Source of the DNA: Gordius sp. MW1
Lineage: Eukaryota; Nematomorpha; Gordioida; Gordea; Gordiidae
Assembly: GCA_964036665.1 (NCBI GenBank)
Contig: OZ038531.1
Span: forward strand, 8,866,168 to 8,930,167
Reading direction: 5' to 3'
DNA length: 64,000 bases
The position numbers and the translations under genes are program-made. The notes beneath the pieces were generated by a model, which saw nothing but the letters and a program-made list of their open reading frames with translations, searched no databases and was not told the DNA's origin. How positions within the stretch are numbered: position 1 is the first letter of the stretch; every line of letters begins with the position of its first letter. Of the stretch, positions 53,417 through 64,000 are shown piece after piece.

Positions 53417-53902
53417 CAGTGTATAAAAAATTAAACCCATACCATAGTCAGTAAGTATTTTTATCAACCAATATGTCTGCTCTTGCGAGCGAAGTCACAA
53501 TATGAAAACGTAAGTAAGAAATTTTATTTATTTCTTACGATTCGTGTTTTTCCGAATGCGAAAAACACGAGTAGGTCTTCGTTATTTTTTGGATTGAATA
53601 AGAAAATGGAATGTCAGAACGCTTATACAGTACAAGAATTTGGATCGTGTACATCGGCCTGCACTATAATAAGAATGAATTATACCAGTATTTAAAACTT
53701 AAAATCTAAGATTTTAATTTTCTACAGCTCAAAGTTGAGTTTTCTTAATAATATGACCGAGAGGAGTAAATAGATCTCAAATTTTTAATAAGGGGATTGG
53801 CTGCTGATAAAGTTATTTTTAATGGAAATTGATTTTTAAATGTATGGAAACATAATTTTCATTTATTCAAATTTCTTGGCAACCAGAAAAACAGAATATA
53901 TC

Positions 53903-54000
53903 CAGTAACGTAGAAAGGGGGGGGGGGTTGGGTTAGAACCCACCCACCATTCCTCCCCGTTGACAAAAAATTAAATTTTTTCCAAAAATTATAGGGGAAA
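53903..54000. mobile_element. Poly-G MITE fragment
   Basis: CAGTAACGTAGAAA followed by a G12 run and a C-rich stretch resembles the left end of the poly-G/C MITE family, but no matching right end or TSD was found. Confidence 0.4.
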
Positions 54001-56890
54001 ACTCAATGATTATAAATAGAGTCTTGTTAGTGTTGCGCATATATAATTATAAAATATCATAATTTTGATACTTAAATTTAGATAATGTCTACTAATTCTA
54101 AATTTATTTATACAAAAATTTTCTATCCCAAGTGCGTGTTTTTTACTAAGAAGAAATTTAATTCTTAGTTATTTATGTAAAAAACAATCTCAACCAAAAC
54201 AAATGAGGAAGATGCTAATACAAGCCACATTTTAGTTATTATAAAAGTAATTAATAATTTAATTTTTCGAATTATTTTACATGATTATTTAAACCTACAT
54301 AAGTTTCTTGTTAATACAAATTGCGGGAAGAGTATAATAATAAAATACAAATAATTAATACTCATTGTAAATGATAATTTTACAACGCGTTTTGCATATT
54401 TCATTCATGCATGCTTTATCCTTTAAACACACTTCAAATTTTATTGTGAGAGCACATTTTCTAAATAGAAATAGATGTAAAATTTCAACAAAAAATTAAT
54501 TTTCGTCATGGTTTAGTAAATTCATTTTTAAAGTTCGCTTTTTGATGATCATGATATAGCTAACTTTATTAATGCAGATACAGCTGGCACCGTTAAAGCC
54601 GGGGCATGGATGAGCTTTTTGTTAAAAATTGCTGGCTGGATTGGACGAGCGCTATTGTAATAAAACGGACTCGGACGGGCCTAGCTATAAGTAGGGGCAA
54701 AATATTTTATTGATGTATTTTAATATATGAAATATTTTGTTTATTATGATGTTTATCAAATCTTAATATTTCAACTTTACAATATGATTAAATCCATATT
54801 AATTTTTGTTCGTTATTTATTCATATAACTTGTGATTTTTAAATAAGTGGATTCCAAGAGTTTTGATTTTTGTAAGGGATTGTAAAAAATTAACAAAAAT
54901 AGGTGTATTTAGTTATATAAAATTAACCCTGCATATTCAATTATTATAAATGGTTTTTGCAGCTTCAAGTGCTACTAGTGAAAATTTAACGTCGCGTTTC
55001 TTTTTGGAAGAAACAAAAGCCTATATGTGACAAATTTTTAACATGATTCATATTAAACATTTTTAATATATTAATAAATGGTTGTTTTAGTATTGACAAT
55101 AAATGTTTAAAAAGCCATTATTTTTTTGGAAAGGGTGTAGACTGGACCTGTGCTTTGCAAAAATTAATGGAGCGATCTTGGGCTTATAAATTTAATTTTA
55201 ACGGTCCTGGGGCGGGACAATTTTTGATACTGGTGCGCGTATAAGTTTAAAAGGCTGAGGCATGTGTTTAGTTCAAAAAATGGTCCTAATTAGCACAGAA
55301 CAATTGAAAGGGGTCTTTGCAATTTGAGTCACGATACTAATTTCATTAGTAACCCATCGTAAATATGGAATTTTTGTGTTTGTTTTTGTTTAATCGAAAT
55401 TCTTTGGCACACTATTTATCCCCCTCCCCTTTGATTGGAGAGTTCTGCCTCAGCCACTAGTGTATATAATCTTACTAAACTTTTGTTTAATTGTATTATT
55501 TATCACTAGATGAGACATTAAATTTTTTTTTAATTATTTAAATAATATTATGACAACAAGAGAATTTCAAACCATGTTTATCTTAACGATTTTCCCAGCT
55601 TAAATATCAAAAATTTAACTAAATATTTTAGATTATAACTCATGATTGAGCCAATATAAAGAAGAATTGTCGAAAATATCCAGATGTTGTAGAAATGTTT
55701 AACCGTAAACGTCATAAATATATTACGTTTTGTGTTTCCATAAAAACTTTTTATTTCTACGTGTCATATTTGAAAAAAGATTTGTAAATAACTTCTCACA
55801 TTTTATGTTTTTGACTAACTATTTAAAAACGAATTTCACCTAAAGTCTTAACAAAACTTTGATTTCATTCTTTAATTATATTTCATCATCGAAGTTTATA
55901 TATAATAAAAAATTTTAATTCTTATGGTACAAAATTAAAGCCAAATATAACTCTTTTTATCAATCACATATGCTGATACTCTATGTCAAATTTGCTTAAA
56001 AAAAACTCGACATCAAATATGATCAAGCTATAAATGCTCATAAGTGTAACCTAATCACAGAGCCAAGGCTTGCTATTATACTCTAGTTTAACTTTAAAAT
56101 ACAAGATTTGCGTCTTTGTAGTCTATTTGCTCAGTTTTACTTAGAGTTAATTATGAACAAGGTTATATTCTTATATAATTTTTAAGTGGGATTAATGCTA
56201 AATTATTTAAGGTCAGATACAAATTCAAGGTCGTCTAAAAAATGAAATATAATAAGGCCCTATTTAGGTCTACATATTCCAGCTATGCAGTTTCAGTGCA
56301 ACAATAAATATTTGGGTTGCCCATCAAGTTTTGAATAAAACTTACTTTACCCTAGATTTCATTTTTGAAAAATTTAGTTCGTCTAAAAAGAAGCAAAAAT
56401 TGTTGAAAGAGTTTATCAATTATTTTTACTATTGTTATGTTAAATTCAATCCCAACCTATCTGAAATTTAATAAGTCGTTTAAAGTATCTCATCTGTGGG
56501 ATTAATCTACAAATCTCCTATTAAAGCGACTTAGGGGCTATAACTAATAAACGAACGTGCTTAGAAATGTGTTTTATTAAATGTATAAACATCAACAATC
56601 AAAGAAAAAATCATATATGATTTCACAACATCGGCGTTGCATTGCATAAATATAAATACTAATAGTTTTAAGTATATCTTAAACACATAAAATTGTAATC
56701 CTTTAAAGGAGGCAATTTTCTGGCTTCCGACACTTGAGACTTCATTGCAACTTTAATTTAGTTTATACAAACACCAATCTTGGACAGACGAAGGCCGTTT
56801 CTCTTCCGTGTTCTCGTGGATTCTTTATAAGTTGTAAACAATGAAATGTTTAGTATAGTATCTATATTATTTGCTAATTGATATATTTAT
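54001..56890. other. AT-rich gene-free stretch
   Basis: No gene, element boundary or repeat array recognised in about 2.9 kb. There is a weak GC-richer patch near 54580-54690. Confidence 0.45.
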
Positions 56891-56894
56891 TTAT

Positions 56895-58730
56895 TTTATG
56901 AGGTATTGTAATAACTTATCTTTGTGGAGGGGGGTGTAAAAGGGTGATTCCGTTTTGTCATGGATTCTTGATAATTTTAAATAGGAAAATAATTAGTAAG
57001 GTAACCATATATTCGTTAAATGTTATATTTATTCAATTTATGAGGTATTGTAGTAACTTATCTGTGTGGGGGGGGGATAAGGGGCCGATGATTAAGGGTA
57101 TATAGTGCACGACTCCCAGGGACGCCAATTGATCATCGGTTAAAAAATGCAAACAATTTTAATATTTTATATGCAAATATTTTTATAAATTTATTATAAA
57201 ATATATGTATATGGTTAAATATTGTAAACTATTAGAACGCATTAAATAAAATCATTGAATAAAAAGGAGCATGCAAATCGATTACGAAGATGATTGCATA
57301 TAAATATGAGGCAAATGTATGATGAAAAATTATTGTATGCTATATACACATTACCTCGGATGAAAGCCGTCTAGTTATATTTGGAGGCCAAATATTGGTA
57401 GTGGTACACATTATTGTCTTTAATCTTTCTCCTTAATAAAGTTATTATTGCAAATATAGATTAGTTATTTTTTTATTTACCTCTCTTGGTGTAGAAGAGT
57501 ATTTACCCAAATTCCCATGCACTGGCTATCTTCGCATATCGGCTCCGTATATACATAAAACAATATCAATTATAATGTGTTGAAATACGGACTTTCATCT
57601 CAAACATTATTTCCCTTGAAAAACGGCCCAATATTTAATCGAATGGGGAGCATAACTTTTAACAAAAGACACGATTTAATATAAATAGAGTCAGGTTATT
57701 TACTCAGACAATATGCGAAACATTTTACTCAGCATATTGAAGCAGGGTACTGATAGAATGTTTATTAATATGATAACCCCTTAATATAAAGATATTTTTC
57801 AAAGGAGTTTTGATATTCTGCCTACTACTCCAACTTTAGACTGTTCAGATACAAAAGCATATCCATTTAGGAAAATTTTGTAAGTTTTAGCATTGCTCCC
57901 TGAATGATTTCTAGTATTATTGAAGGATTCAAAAAGTCATGTTTTCTCTTTAACCAATAAAGAAAGTCGGTGAAGGATTTAAAAACGTTTTCTTCTCAGA
58001 GTAGTGTCTGATAGTTGAGACACAACACCTTATAGTTTCACCCCTCGTCTTTCCCCAAAGAAAATGCATCCAATAAACAGGACACTAGTCAAGATGATAG
58101 TAAATCTAGGTCGCCACGGATGGGCTAAATATAAAAAAAATACGATATTAATCTTGTACAAATTAACTGATTCTTAAATAATTAATTAAGTTAGTTGCAT
58201 TTACTTTTCGGGAATAATTTCCTGGTGGTGCGGGTACCAGGAACTGAATAAAAGAATCAAACAAAATAAAATGATTAGTATAGTATCCATAAATTTTTTT
58301 TATTGTCATGTTTATTTAATTTATGAGGTATTGTAATAACTTATCTGTGTTGGGGGGGGGGGGGGGGTTGGGGGACGGTGAGAGGATGGAGGATAGATTA
58401 GTGCACGGCTCCCAGGCGGCAATTGATCGTCGGTGAATATAATATGATAAATTTTAACATCATATATGCAAAATATTTATATATATATGTATATATTATA
58501 TGAAAATTGTGAAATATTGTAAAACATTAGTTAAAAACACATTAATAAAAATCATTATTTAATAAGAAACATGCAAAAAATAGATTGTGATTTAAAAAGT
58601 ATATCCAATAAAATCTGAATAAAATGTATGATATAGAAAAATTTATAAGTATGCTTTGTACACATTACCTCCGATCAATGCCGCCTAGTCGGATTCGGAT
58701 GCCAAATCTTCGTACGCAATATCCTGAGTA
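56895..58730. repeat. Diverged direct repeats including a duplicated gene 3' end
   Basis: TTTATGAGGTATTGTAATAA plus CTTATCTGTG and a G run occurs at about 56895, 57038 and 58318. The longer copies 57038-57400 and 58318-58712 align over about 370 bp, including CACGACTCCCAGG, AATTGATC(A/G)TCGG and ACACATTACCTC. The 58.7-kb copy covers the stop codon of the unrecognised gene; the 57.4-kb copy keeps a matching stop context without the upstream exon. Confidence 0.75.
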
Positions 58731-59723
58731 GGATTAGTTGAGACACCTGAAGAAATCCTTAATGGAAGTTCTATCGCTCTTTCTTTGTAATTGAATGGAG
58801 GTGGACCTCTGAAAATAAAATTTGGATAAAAAAAATTATTAAAATTACTTGAAAGAAACTGTCCTTCGTGTATCTTCACCAACGACAGGAGGAATATCCA
58901 TCCCTAGGTCACGACTTACTATCAACTCAATTAATCTCCTATTTATAGGATGCATGTCTCCGTTAGGAAGAGACAAAGTAACGAAAGGAAGTGAACCAAT
59001 AAGCTTTTGGTCCAAGACATGTTGTGGTCTTAACCGTGAAAACAATTTTTTAAATCTATTCCCTATAATTCTTTCGTTAGTCAAAGCAGAAAAGGGCGAA
59101 AAACTAAGGTTTGCCAACTTTCGTGAATCTCTATCTAAGAAATGACTAGAAATTACCGCAGGGGCAATGTTAAATCCGTCAAAGCTTTTATAAATGGGCA
59201 CAATTTCGCGCCCAAACATTCTAATGCCCGAATGATAGGCGAGATGAAGTATGACCTCATCAAATCGCCTTTGAAACTTATCTGTATACTTTGGTGTTCT
59301 GATGGGGAAATAATAAACATTGGACCTGTGCTCGGCCTCAACGTACTTCTCAAATCTTTCCCCAGATTGTCTGGGTAAATAAGCATATTCCATGTTTATT
59401 AAATCATCGATGGTGTTGGAAGCTGTAGATTCCAACGACCATCTTTGGCGTCTTTGGTTAAAAACAAAGGCTCTTATAATATTGTAAAAGCCGTGCATCA
59501 ATTGATAACATGTTTGAAAAATATTTGAATGTACATAGATTGTCAAATCTCGCCGTTTATAATTACGCCCAAAAGATTTAAACCCATGAAAATATATTAA
59601 ATTTATAAACCAATAATAAAAATAACCAACGCTACTTGTTAAGAATTTCCATCCTCGCACCATACATCCCCCACAACACAGCAATATTAGTTGATTAAAG
59701 ATAAGGTTTCCAATGAATCGCAT
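58685..59723 (-). CDS. Unrecognised two-exon gene
   Basis: Join of 59723-58849 and 58808-58685 (332 codons) across a 40-bp GT-AG intron (58809-58848; donor TTCAA|GTAATT, acceptor TTATTTTCAG). The reading frame continues exactly: SF-K-GPPPFNYKERAIELP, ending DLASESD. The N-terminal ~45 residues are hydrophobic (LILLCCGGCMV; SSVGYFYYWFINLIYFHGF), perhaps two membrane segments or a mis-set start. The rest is basic and polar, with FNQRRQRWSLES, YFPIRTPKYTDKFQRRFDE, FSRLRPQHVLDQKLIG and LPNGDMHPINRRLIELIV. No family was recognised. Long open frame, intron phase and a duplicated 3' end support a real gene; more 5' exons are possible. No neighbouring gene hints at its role. Confidence 0.55.
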
Positions 59724-60597
59724 AATTATAATGGAACGTTCTTTTTAGAATTACTTACTACCGATAATTATTACACCCGACCCGACGAGTTGAAAACTTT
59801 AAAATGCTTTCGGGTCGGGTTGGATTTAAAGTGTTGGATCAAAGGTTATGAATCTTAAAGTGCAAAATACACGGTACATACCTTTTAAATTAATGCAATT
59901 ATGTGTAATATTAATTGCTATTTTTAATTGATATCGAAATGTAAAATATTTAGATCATTCCGTTAATTAATTTTTTGTTTATTTAAATCTTATTGTTTTA
60001 GTTTGGACGCAAAATTTGACTCATGAAAAGTAAAATATACCACCAAAATAATATTTTTAAATTGTATTTAGATAGTGTGAAGTGGTAATTCATTATTAAT
60101 TTAAACTACATAAATATATACTCATAAACCAAAATAAATGTATTAAATTTATTAAATTATTCATTTGCAAAATATATCTCAAATTAATTGCGACCCTTTT
60201 ATAGATGCTATCATATTTATACATCACTATAATTAATCATTCAAATAAATTTAGTAATCAACATCTGTGGTATCAATTAGTTTCATAAATCGCACTTTAA
60301 TTTGTCAATTATATTTTGCGCACAGCAATTTTGCTTATTCTCGCTTTGGATACCAAAATTTCAAACGCGTTTGGGTTAAAAAATTTATAGGCATTGGGGC
60401 CGGATCGGATTTTGGTTGAAAATCTTTTTCGGATTCGGGTTGAAAATGTCTTTCCCTAGAAAAGATATGTTCGGAGGAGCTGGTAGATTGAGCAAATAAA
60501 TCCACCGTAGGAGAGTCGCATAAAGCGTTTTTAAGTTTATATTTAGTTTTTTTTGCAACAAACGCTATTTTTATAATTATCTATATATATATAAATA
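59724..60597. repeat. Fragments of the ACCCGACCC hAT family in AT-rich DNA
   Basis: Two islands lie in AT-rich sequence: CACCCGACCCGACGAGTTGA near 59769 with TTTCGGGTCGGGTTGGAT, and GGGGCCGGATCGGATTTTGG near 60397 with TCGGATTCGGGTTGAAAATG. They resemble the subterminal repeats at 16690-16790 and 17260-17330 in opposite orientation, so 59769-60450 may be one decayed element. Confidence 0.5.
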
Positions 60598-62932
60598 CCA
60601 GCTGACCCGGCAAACGTTGTTTTTCTATGTACATTATTTCTAGAAAATACTATAAGTGATGTGCATGCTCATCGTTATGCCTCGATCATATAATGAGCGA
60701 TTAAAATATAATTGTCCTATGGGAGATAATTCACGAACTTAATGTAGGAAGAATTAAAACGCTAAATACAAAATATAAACACATAAAGCAAAGTACTTAA
60801 CATCCAATTTTTTATTGCTTTGCTTTACACATTTGCCTATATAAATATACTGTCAAATAAATTAATACATACCTAAAGAATCATTTAATTTGTAAATTGC
60901 CACAGGTTTGTTTTTTTATTAAAGATGCTAAAACATTTTTTGGTCCTACCGCAAAATCACCATTCTGGCAAATGGCCCTTTTCGGACTTCAATCAAAACC
61001 CCACCCGCCCTGAAAATCTGTTTTATTTTTGCGCCTGAACGTACTTTAGCGCGTCCAGCTTTTCACTTATTTGGGCAAACTACAATTCTGCTTACATCAG
61101 CTTATAAACTTTAGGTATATCATTGGCCGCCAACCGAGCTTTATTGCAATAGGGTCTCATTGTTATCATGTTTTACTGATATATTGTGTAGTTTAAGCCA
61201 ACAGGTACCATTATAGACGTAGCCCGACCCTCTACCCTCAATTTGCCCTCCGCTAATTTTTACTATTGCTTGAATTGCATAGCAAATAAATGCTCCCATA
61301 CGAATTTAAAAAGAGCCTAATAAGGCCACACAAAGACAGCAAGAAGACGAGGTTATATCAGTTATTTGGTCCCACGGTCGTGGGGTTTGTTTTGATTAGT
61401 TTCTTGCATCTTGACCGGGTGAGTGCCATGTCTTGACTACTCTTTAGTTTTCAAAACTTTATCGCCTTGCCCGTTCCACGTGACACGGGGTCGTCTTCTT
61501 CCTCTCTTCTCCGGTACTTCCATGTCCAGTACTTTTCGATTTATGTCATTCGTGTCCCCCTTAGTATATGTTCATACCACCTTAACCGCTTTCGTTAATT
61601 ATGTCCGCCATAGGGTGAATATTCATTTTTGTCATGAGAAAGTCAATCGTCATATGGTCGAGCTTAGTTTACCCCAAGCTCCACCGTATAATCCTCATCT
61701 CTGTGGCTTTTATAAGCTTTCCTTCCCTGGTGTTTAATGCCGATGCTTATTAATCAATTTTTAATTCCTTAATTAATTTATTATCATAATGTCAAGTTCG
61801 ACAAAAAATAAGGTTTCTTGAAACACACTTTGTTGTTCACATGTATTCTATCTTTATTTAATTATTTTAATAATCCACAGTCCAGTTTTAAAATGCTCCA
61901 TAAAATGACCATTGTCTTACGTTAATTTGTATGAGTAGGCCCGAGGCGAAAAGCCATTTTTATTTTTGCGCCCGAATCGAGCCTGGAGCAACATCATTAA
62001 TATTGGTTATTTCCGAAACATGCGAATATCCCCTTACTTCCTAAGCAAATCCTCCTTTTTGTTTAAAATATGCCTAGAGATGCAGCATTAAAACTGAGAT
62101 ATTATGAGGGGTCATAAAAAATCATTGCCCACAACTTACTTTGGTCAATATCAGATAATTGATAAAAACTTAAAGCAACCGGTATAACCATGGACGTAGC
62201 CAAGCCCTGGAACATTAAGGTCCGTTTTTCTCCCCTGCTTCAATTCACAGCAAACGAAATGTTTTTCAACGAAGTGTAGAAGAGTTTAGGTTAAAGGCTC
62301 AACAAAAAACAACACGGGGCCCGGGGGCGCTACCTAACACCAAAGATCCGACTTGTTAGGAGTTAGGGCCGGAGCCCTTCTTAGAGGTCCGAATTATTGA
62401 GATATATCAACATTTATTGGCACTTTGTTAAAAGTATTTTCATTTTTCTCCTTATTTAACGCGCAAAAAATGACAAAATTAGATTTTTAAATTTATTTAG
62501 CCACGCAGGAGGGGACACGACCGTCCTTGAATTATAATTGACGTGAAAAATAAGCAAAAAAAATGACTTTGATTTAATGTTTCAAATTGGAAAAAGTTTC
62601 CATTTTCCGCAGCACATGCCTACATTTATCACACTACACTACCTACACGCATGACGTTCTAGAAAATACTATATATTAAAGAACTATATTCAAATTTTAA
62701 AAGAACACGATAGATACGCATTACGTCATGAGGTTGCGTTTGATTGACATTTTATCAAACGTCAAAACAAAACTAAATAACTTGACCGTCTTATCACTTA
62801 GAGATTTGGAATATAGTTTAAAACCTAGGCTCAGACCTACCAAATATTCGCAGAAAATTTCATAAAAATCGGTTCAGCCGTTTCAGAGGAGTTTATAAGC
62901 CACACTGTTTCACGAGAATTTTATATATTAGA
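60598..62932 (-). mobile_element. Non-autonomous Helitron, minus strand
   Basis: In minus sense it starts A|TCTAATATATAAAATTCTCG at 62932 and ends GCCGGGTCAGCTGG|T at 60598, so it has the TC...CTRR tips and the A/T target. The 5' subterminal sequence (AAACGGCTGAACCGATTTT) is a widespread Helitron signature. The 5' module GTTTTGACGTTTGATAAAAT followed by GTCAATCAAACGCA is shared with the Helitron at 10058. No Rep or helicase. It has picked up an RTE fragment (61360-61740). Confidence 0.85.
61360..61740 (-). pseudogene. RTE LINE 3' fragment inside the Helitron
   Basis: In minus sense it matches 30040-30345: CTCATGACAAAAATGAATAT, ATGGCGGACATAATTAACGA, AGGAAGAAGACGACCCCGTG and AAACAAACCCCACGACCG. 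Frameshifts are present. The plus-strand open frame here (61423-61737) is a shadow of this antisense LINE. Confidence 0.8.
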
Positions 62933-64000
62933 TAATCCGTTTACTTTGTCCCCTAATAACTCCTAAAGTTCTCGACCGATTGCCACCAAATTTGGCCAGA
63001 TCATTGCCTTAGCATCCTAGATGGTTTGTATACACTTATTATCGACCTGCGACAGCTGAAACATTTTTTTTGGTAGTGCTTGCCGCCATCTAGCGGATGA
63101 GAGATACAACGTGTTTATTCTTAGTTTTTTTATGGTGTTACTTTTTGCCTTAAAAAGCTTTTCCACTATTGCTTTGTCATTTGTTTCTCAAATTTTTACT
63201 TAATTACTGCCGTTTTTTCCCAATATATAAGCCTGTGACGAAAAAATATTATCTCTACCCTAAAACATCAACATTTTCTTAAATATAGCGCGCGCTTTTT
63301 CAAACATAGCTGGAGATTGATCTAAAGATTATATACTAACAGAAGCAAAATTTGACTGAAACTGCTAAATGCAAGGTTGTTGGAGGCAGTATTGCACATG
63401 ATCTCATAGCAAGAGATTGATCTAAAAGGTAAAAATAAATGCAATGCTTATATACTAGCATAGCAGAAGCAAAATTTTGGACTGGAACTGCTAAAGGCCC
63501 TAATTCAAATCAAAAAAAAATTATACACAAAGTATTATTACTAATAGGCTGCCGCTTTAATGTTTGGGGAATTGCAGAAAATTGACTCATATTGCTAAAT
63601 TCCTATTAAATCGGAAAGAAGGATTGCGCGTCTTAATTGTGTAAAAATTAATATAAATGTAAAATTGGAACTCTTTTGCGATAATATGATTGGTTGTTAA
63701 ACTTTATGTTATAACACATAGCTTAAGTGTTATGAGGCATGATGTTAGTGTTGACATTACTTGAGCAAATATTTGGGTGAATTTGAAGTTAAGATTATAT
63801 TTTTTTTATAATTTGGTGGTTTTTGTCAAAATTTGTCAATGTTTTTGCTAAATATTTTAAGGGATTAACATTAAAAAAAAAGCTAAAAAACTTGGTCGAA
63901 AGTTTAAATTTAAAGTTACATTTTTAATTAAGTTTTTTTAATAATATTTTTAAGGTTTAAATTAAAATATTTATTGGATTCTTTTTTAAATAAACTTTTA
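62933..64000. other. AT-rich end of window with a diverged direct repeat
   Basis: No gene supported. A block with GAGATTGATCTAAA, TATATACTA and CAGAAGCAAAATTT followed by (A/G)AACTGCTAAA occurs at 63311-63370 and 63412-63500. The stretch 62945-63055 (TTCTCGACCGATTGCCACCA) resembles sequence often found next to Helitron ends, but no tip is seen. Confidence 0.5.

Larger units (their letters stand above)
49404..53421 (+). mobile_element. Ty3/Gypsy LTR retrotransposon, Mag-like, 4.0 kb
   Basis: The element is 49409-53416, bounded by TG...CA LTRs of 182 and 179 bp. The 5-bp flanks are CAATG (49404-49408) and CAGTG (53417-53421), one mismatch. The order is gag, protease, RT, RNase H, integrase, with no env-like frame. 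The polypurine tract AAAAGGGGGGAAC abuts the 3' LTR; a primer-binding-site candidate GTGGCGTCGTGAAACC follows the 5' LTR. Many stops and frameshifts, a shortened gag start and an integrase deletion make it inactive. It sits inside the right TIR of the long-TIR element. Confidence 0.92.
47482..53695. mobile_element. Long-TIR element (possibly MULE), split by a Gypsy element
   Basis: The left arm, about 47540-47945, is inverted relative to the right. The right arm is 53690-53417 continued, beyond the Gypsy insertion, by 49408-49260. Shared landmarks are GAAAAACACGAATCGTAAGA, ACATATTGGTTGAT-like sequence, and TACTTTTAGGTAAGTTTTG. Without the 4.0-kb Gypsy element it would be about 2.2 kb. TIRs of about 400 bp fit Mutator-like elements, as does the fragment at 47950-48375. 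The outer tips and TSD could not be fixed. Confidence 0.55.

Noticed and set aside
61423-61737. 104-codon plus-strand ORF
   Set aside because: It is the antisense shadow of the RTE 3' fragment, whose sense frame shows the family motifs.

Overview
This window looks like AT-rich nuclear DNA from an invertebrate animal. It has a spliced WD40 gene, GT-AG introns from 40 bp to 20 kb, and almost every class of eukaryotic mobile element. No bacterial signatures (operons, Shine-Dalgarno sites, IS elements, CRISPR) are present. The species cannot be fixed from sequence alone. The 40-41 bp introns and the dense hAT, Helitron, RTE and Gypsy content fit several invertebrate groups.

Two host-type genes are supported, both on the minus strand. 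The first is a WDR76/CMR1-family WD40 gene: seven exons between 35680 and 12308 join in phase, and its 5' part is missing. The second is an unrecognised two-exon gene (59723 to 58685) with a 40-bp intron. Its 3' end has been partly duplicated at 57.0-57.4 kb.

Layout. 1-12.3 kb: gene-poor AT-rich DNA with hAT-type MITEs (596-1399, 1796-1970, 4472-4728, each with a perfect 8-bp target duplication) and a non-autonomous Helitron (10058-11655). 12.3-35.7 kb: the WDR76 gene. Its last intron is 20,260 bp and is a nest of elements: a triplicated ~400-bp repeat hit by an 839-bp palindromic element; an RTE LINE (15345-30374) split by a 12.3-kb segment with TA target duplication and GGGGAGACCG ends; inside that, two head-to-head Helitrons forming a palindrome with ~5-kb arms and a 108-bp loop (16521-27398); a hAT relic in the left Helitron; and a GC-rich hAT MITE in the 3' part of the LINE. 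36.0-43.9 kb: a palindrome whose exact centre was hit by a poly-G/C MITE, then a 6.3-kb ZBED-like hAT transposon (37581-43914). The hAT transposase is broken by a tRNA-Thr-like SINE and minisatellite array, and that array holds an endonuclease-bearing LINE with a 93-bp target duplication. 44-54 kb: tandem repeats, an exon-like ORF, and a long-TIR element (about 47.5-53.7 kb) with a possible MULE-type transposase relic, split by a 4.0-kb Mag-like Gypsy element (49409-53416). 54-64 kb: AT-rich DNA, the unrecognised gene, and a minus-strand Helitron (60598-62932) containing another RTE fragment.

The elements act as a stratigraphy rather than a pathway. Insertions can be ordered by which one interrupts which, and the WDR76 exons survive around them. 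The most unusual objects are the inverted Helitron pair, the 93-bp LINE target duplication, and the expansion of a SINE body into a minisatellite inside a hAT element.
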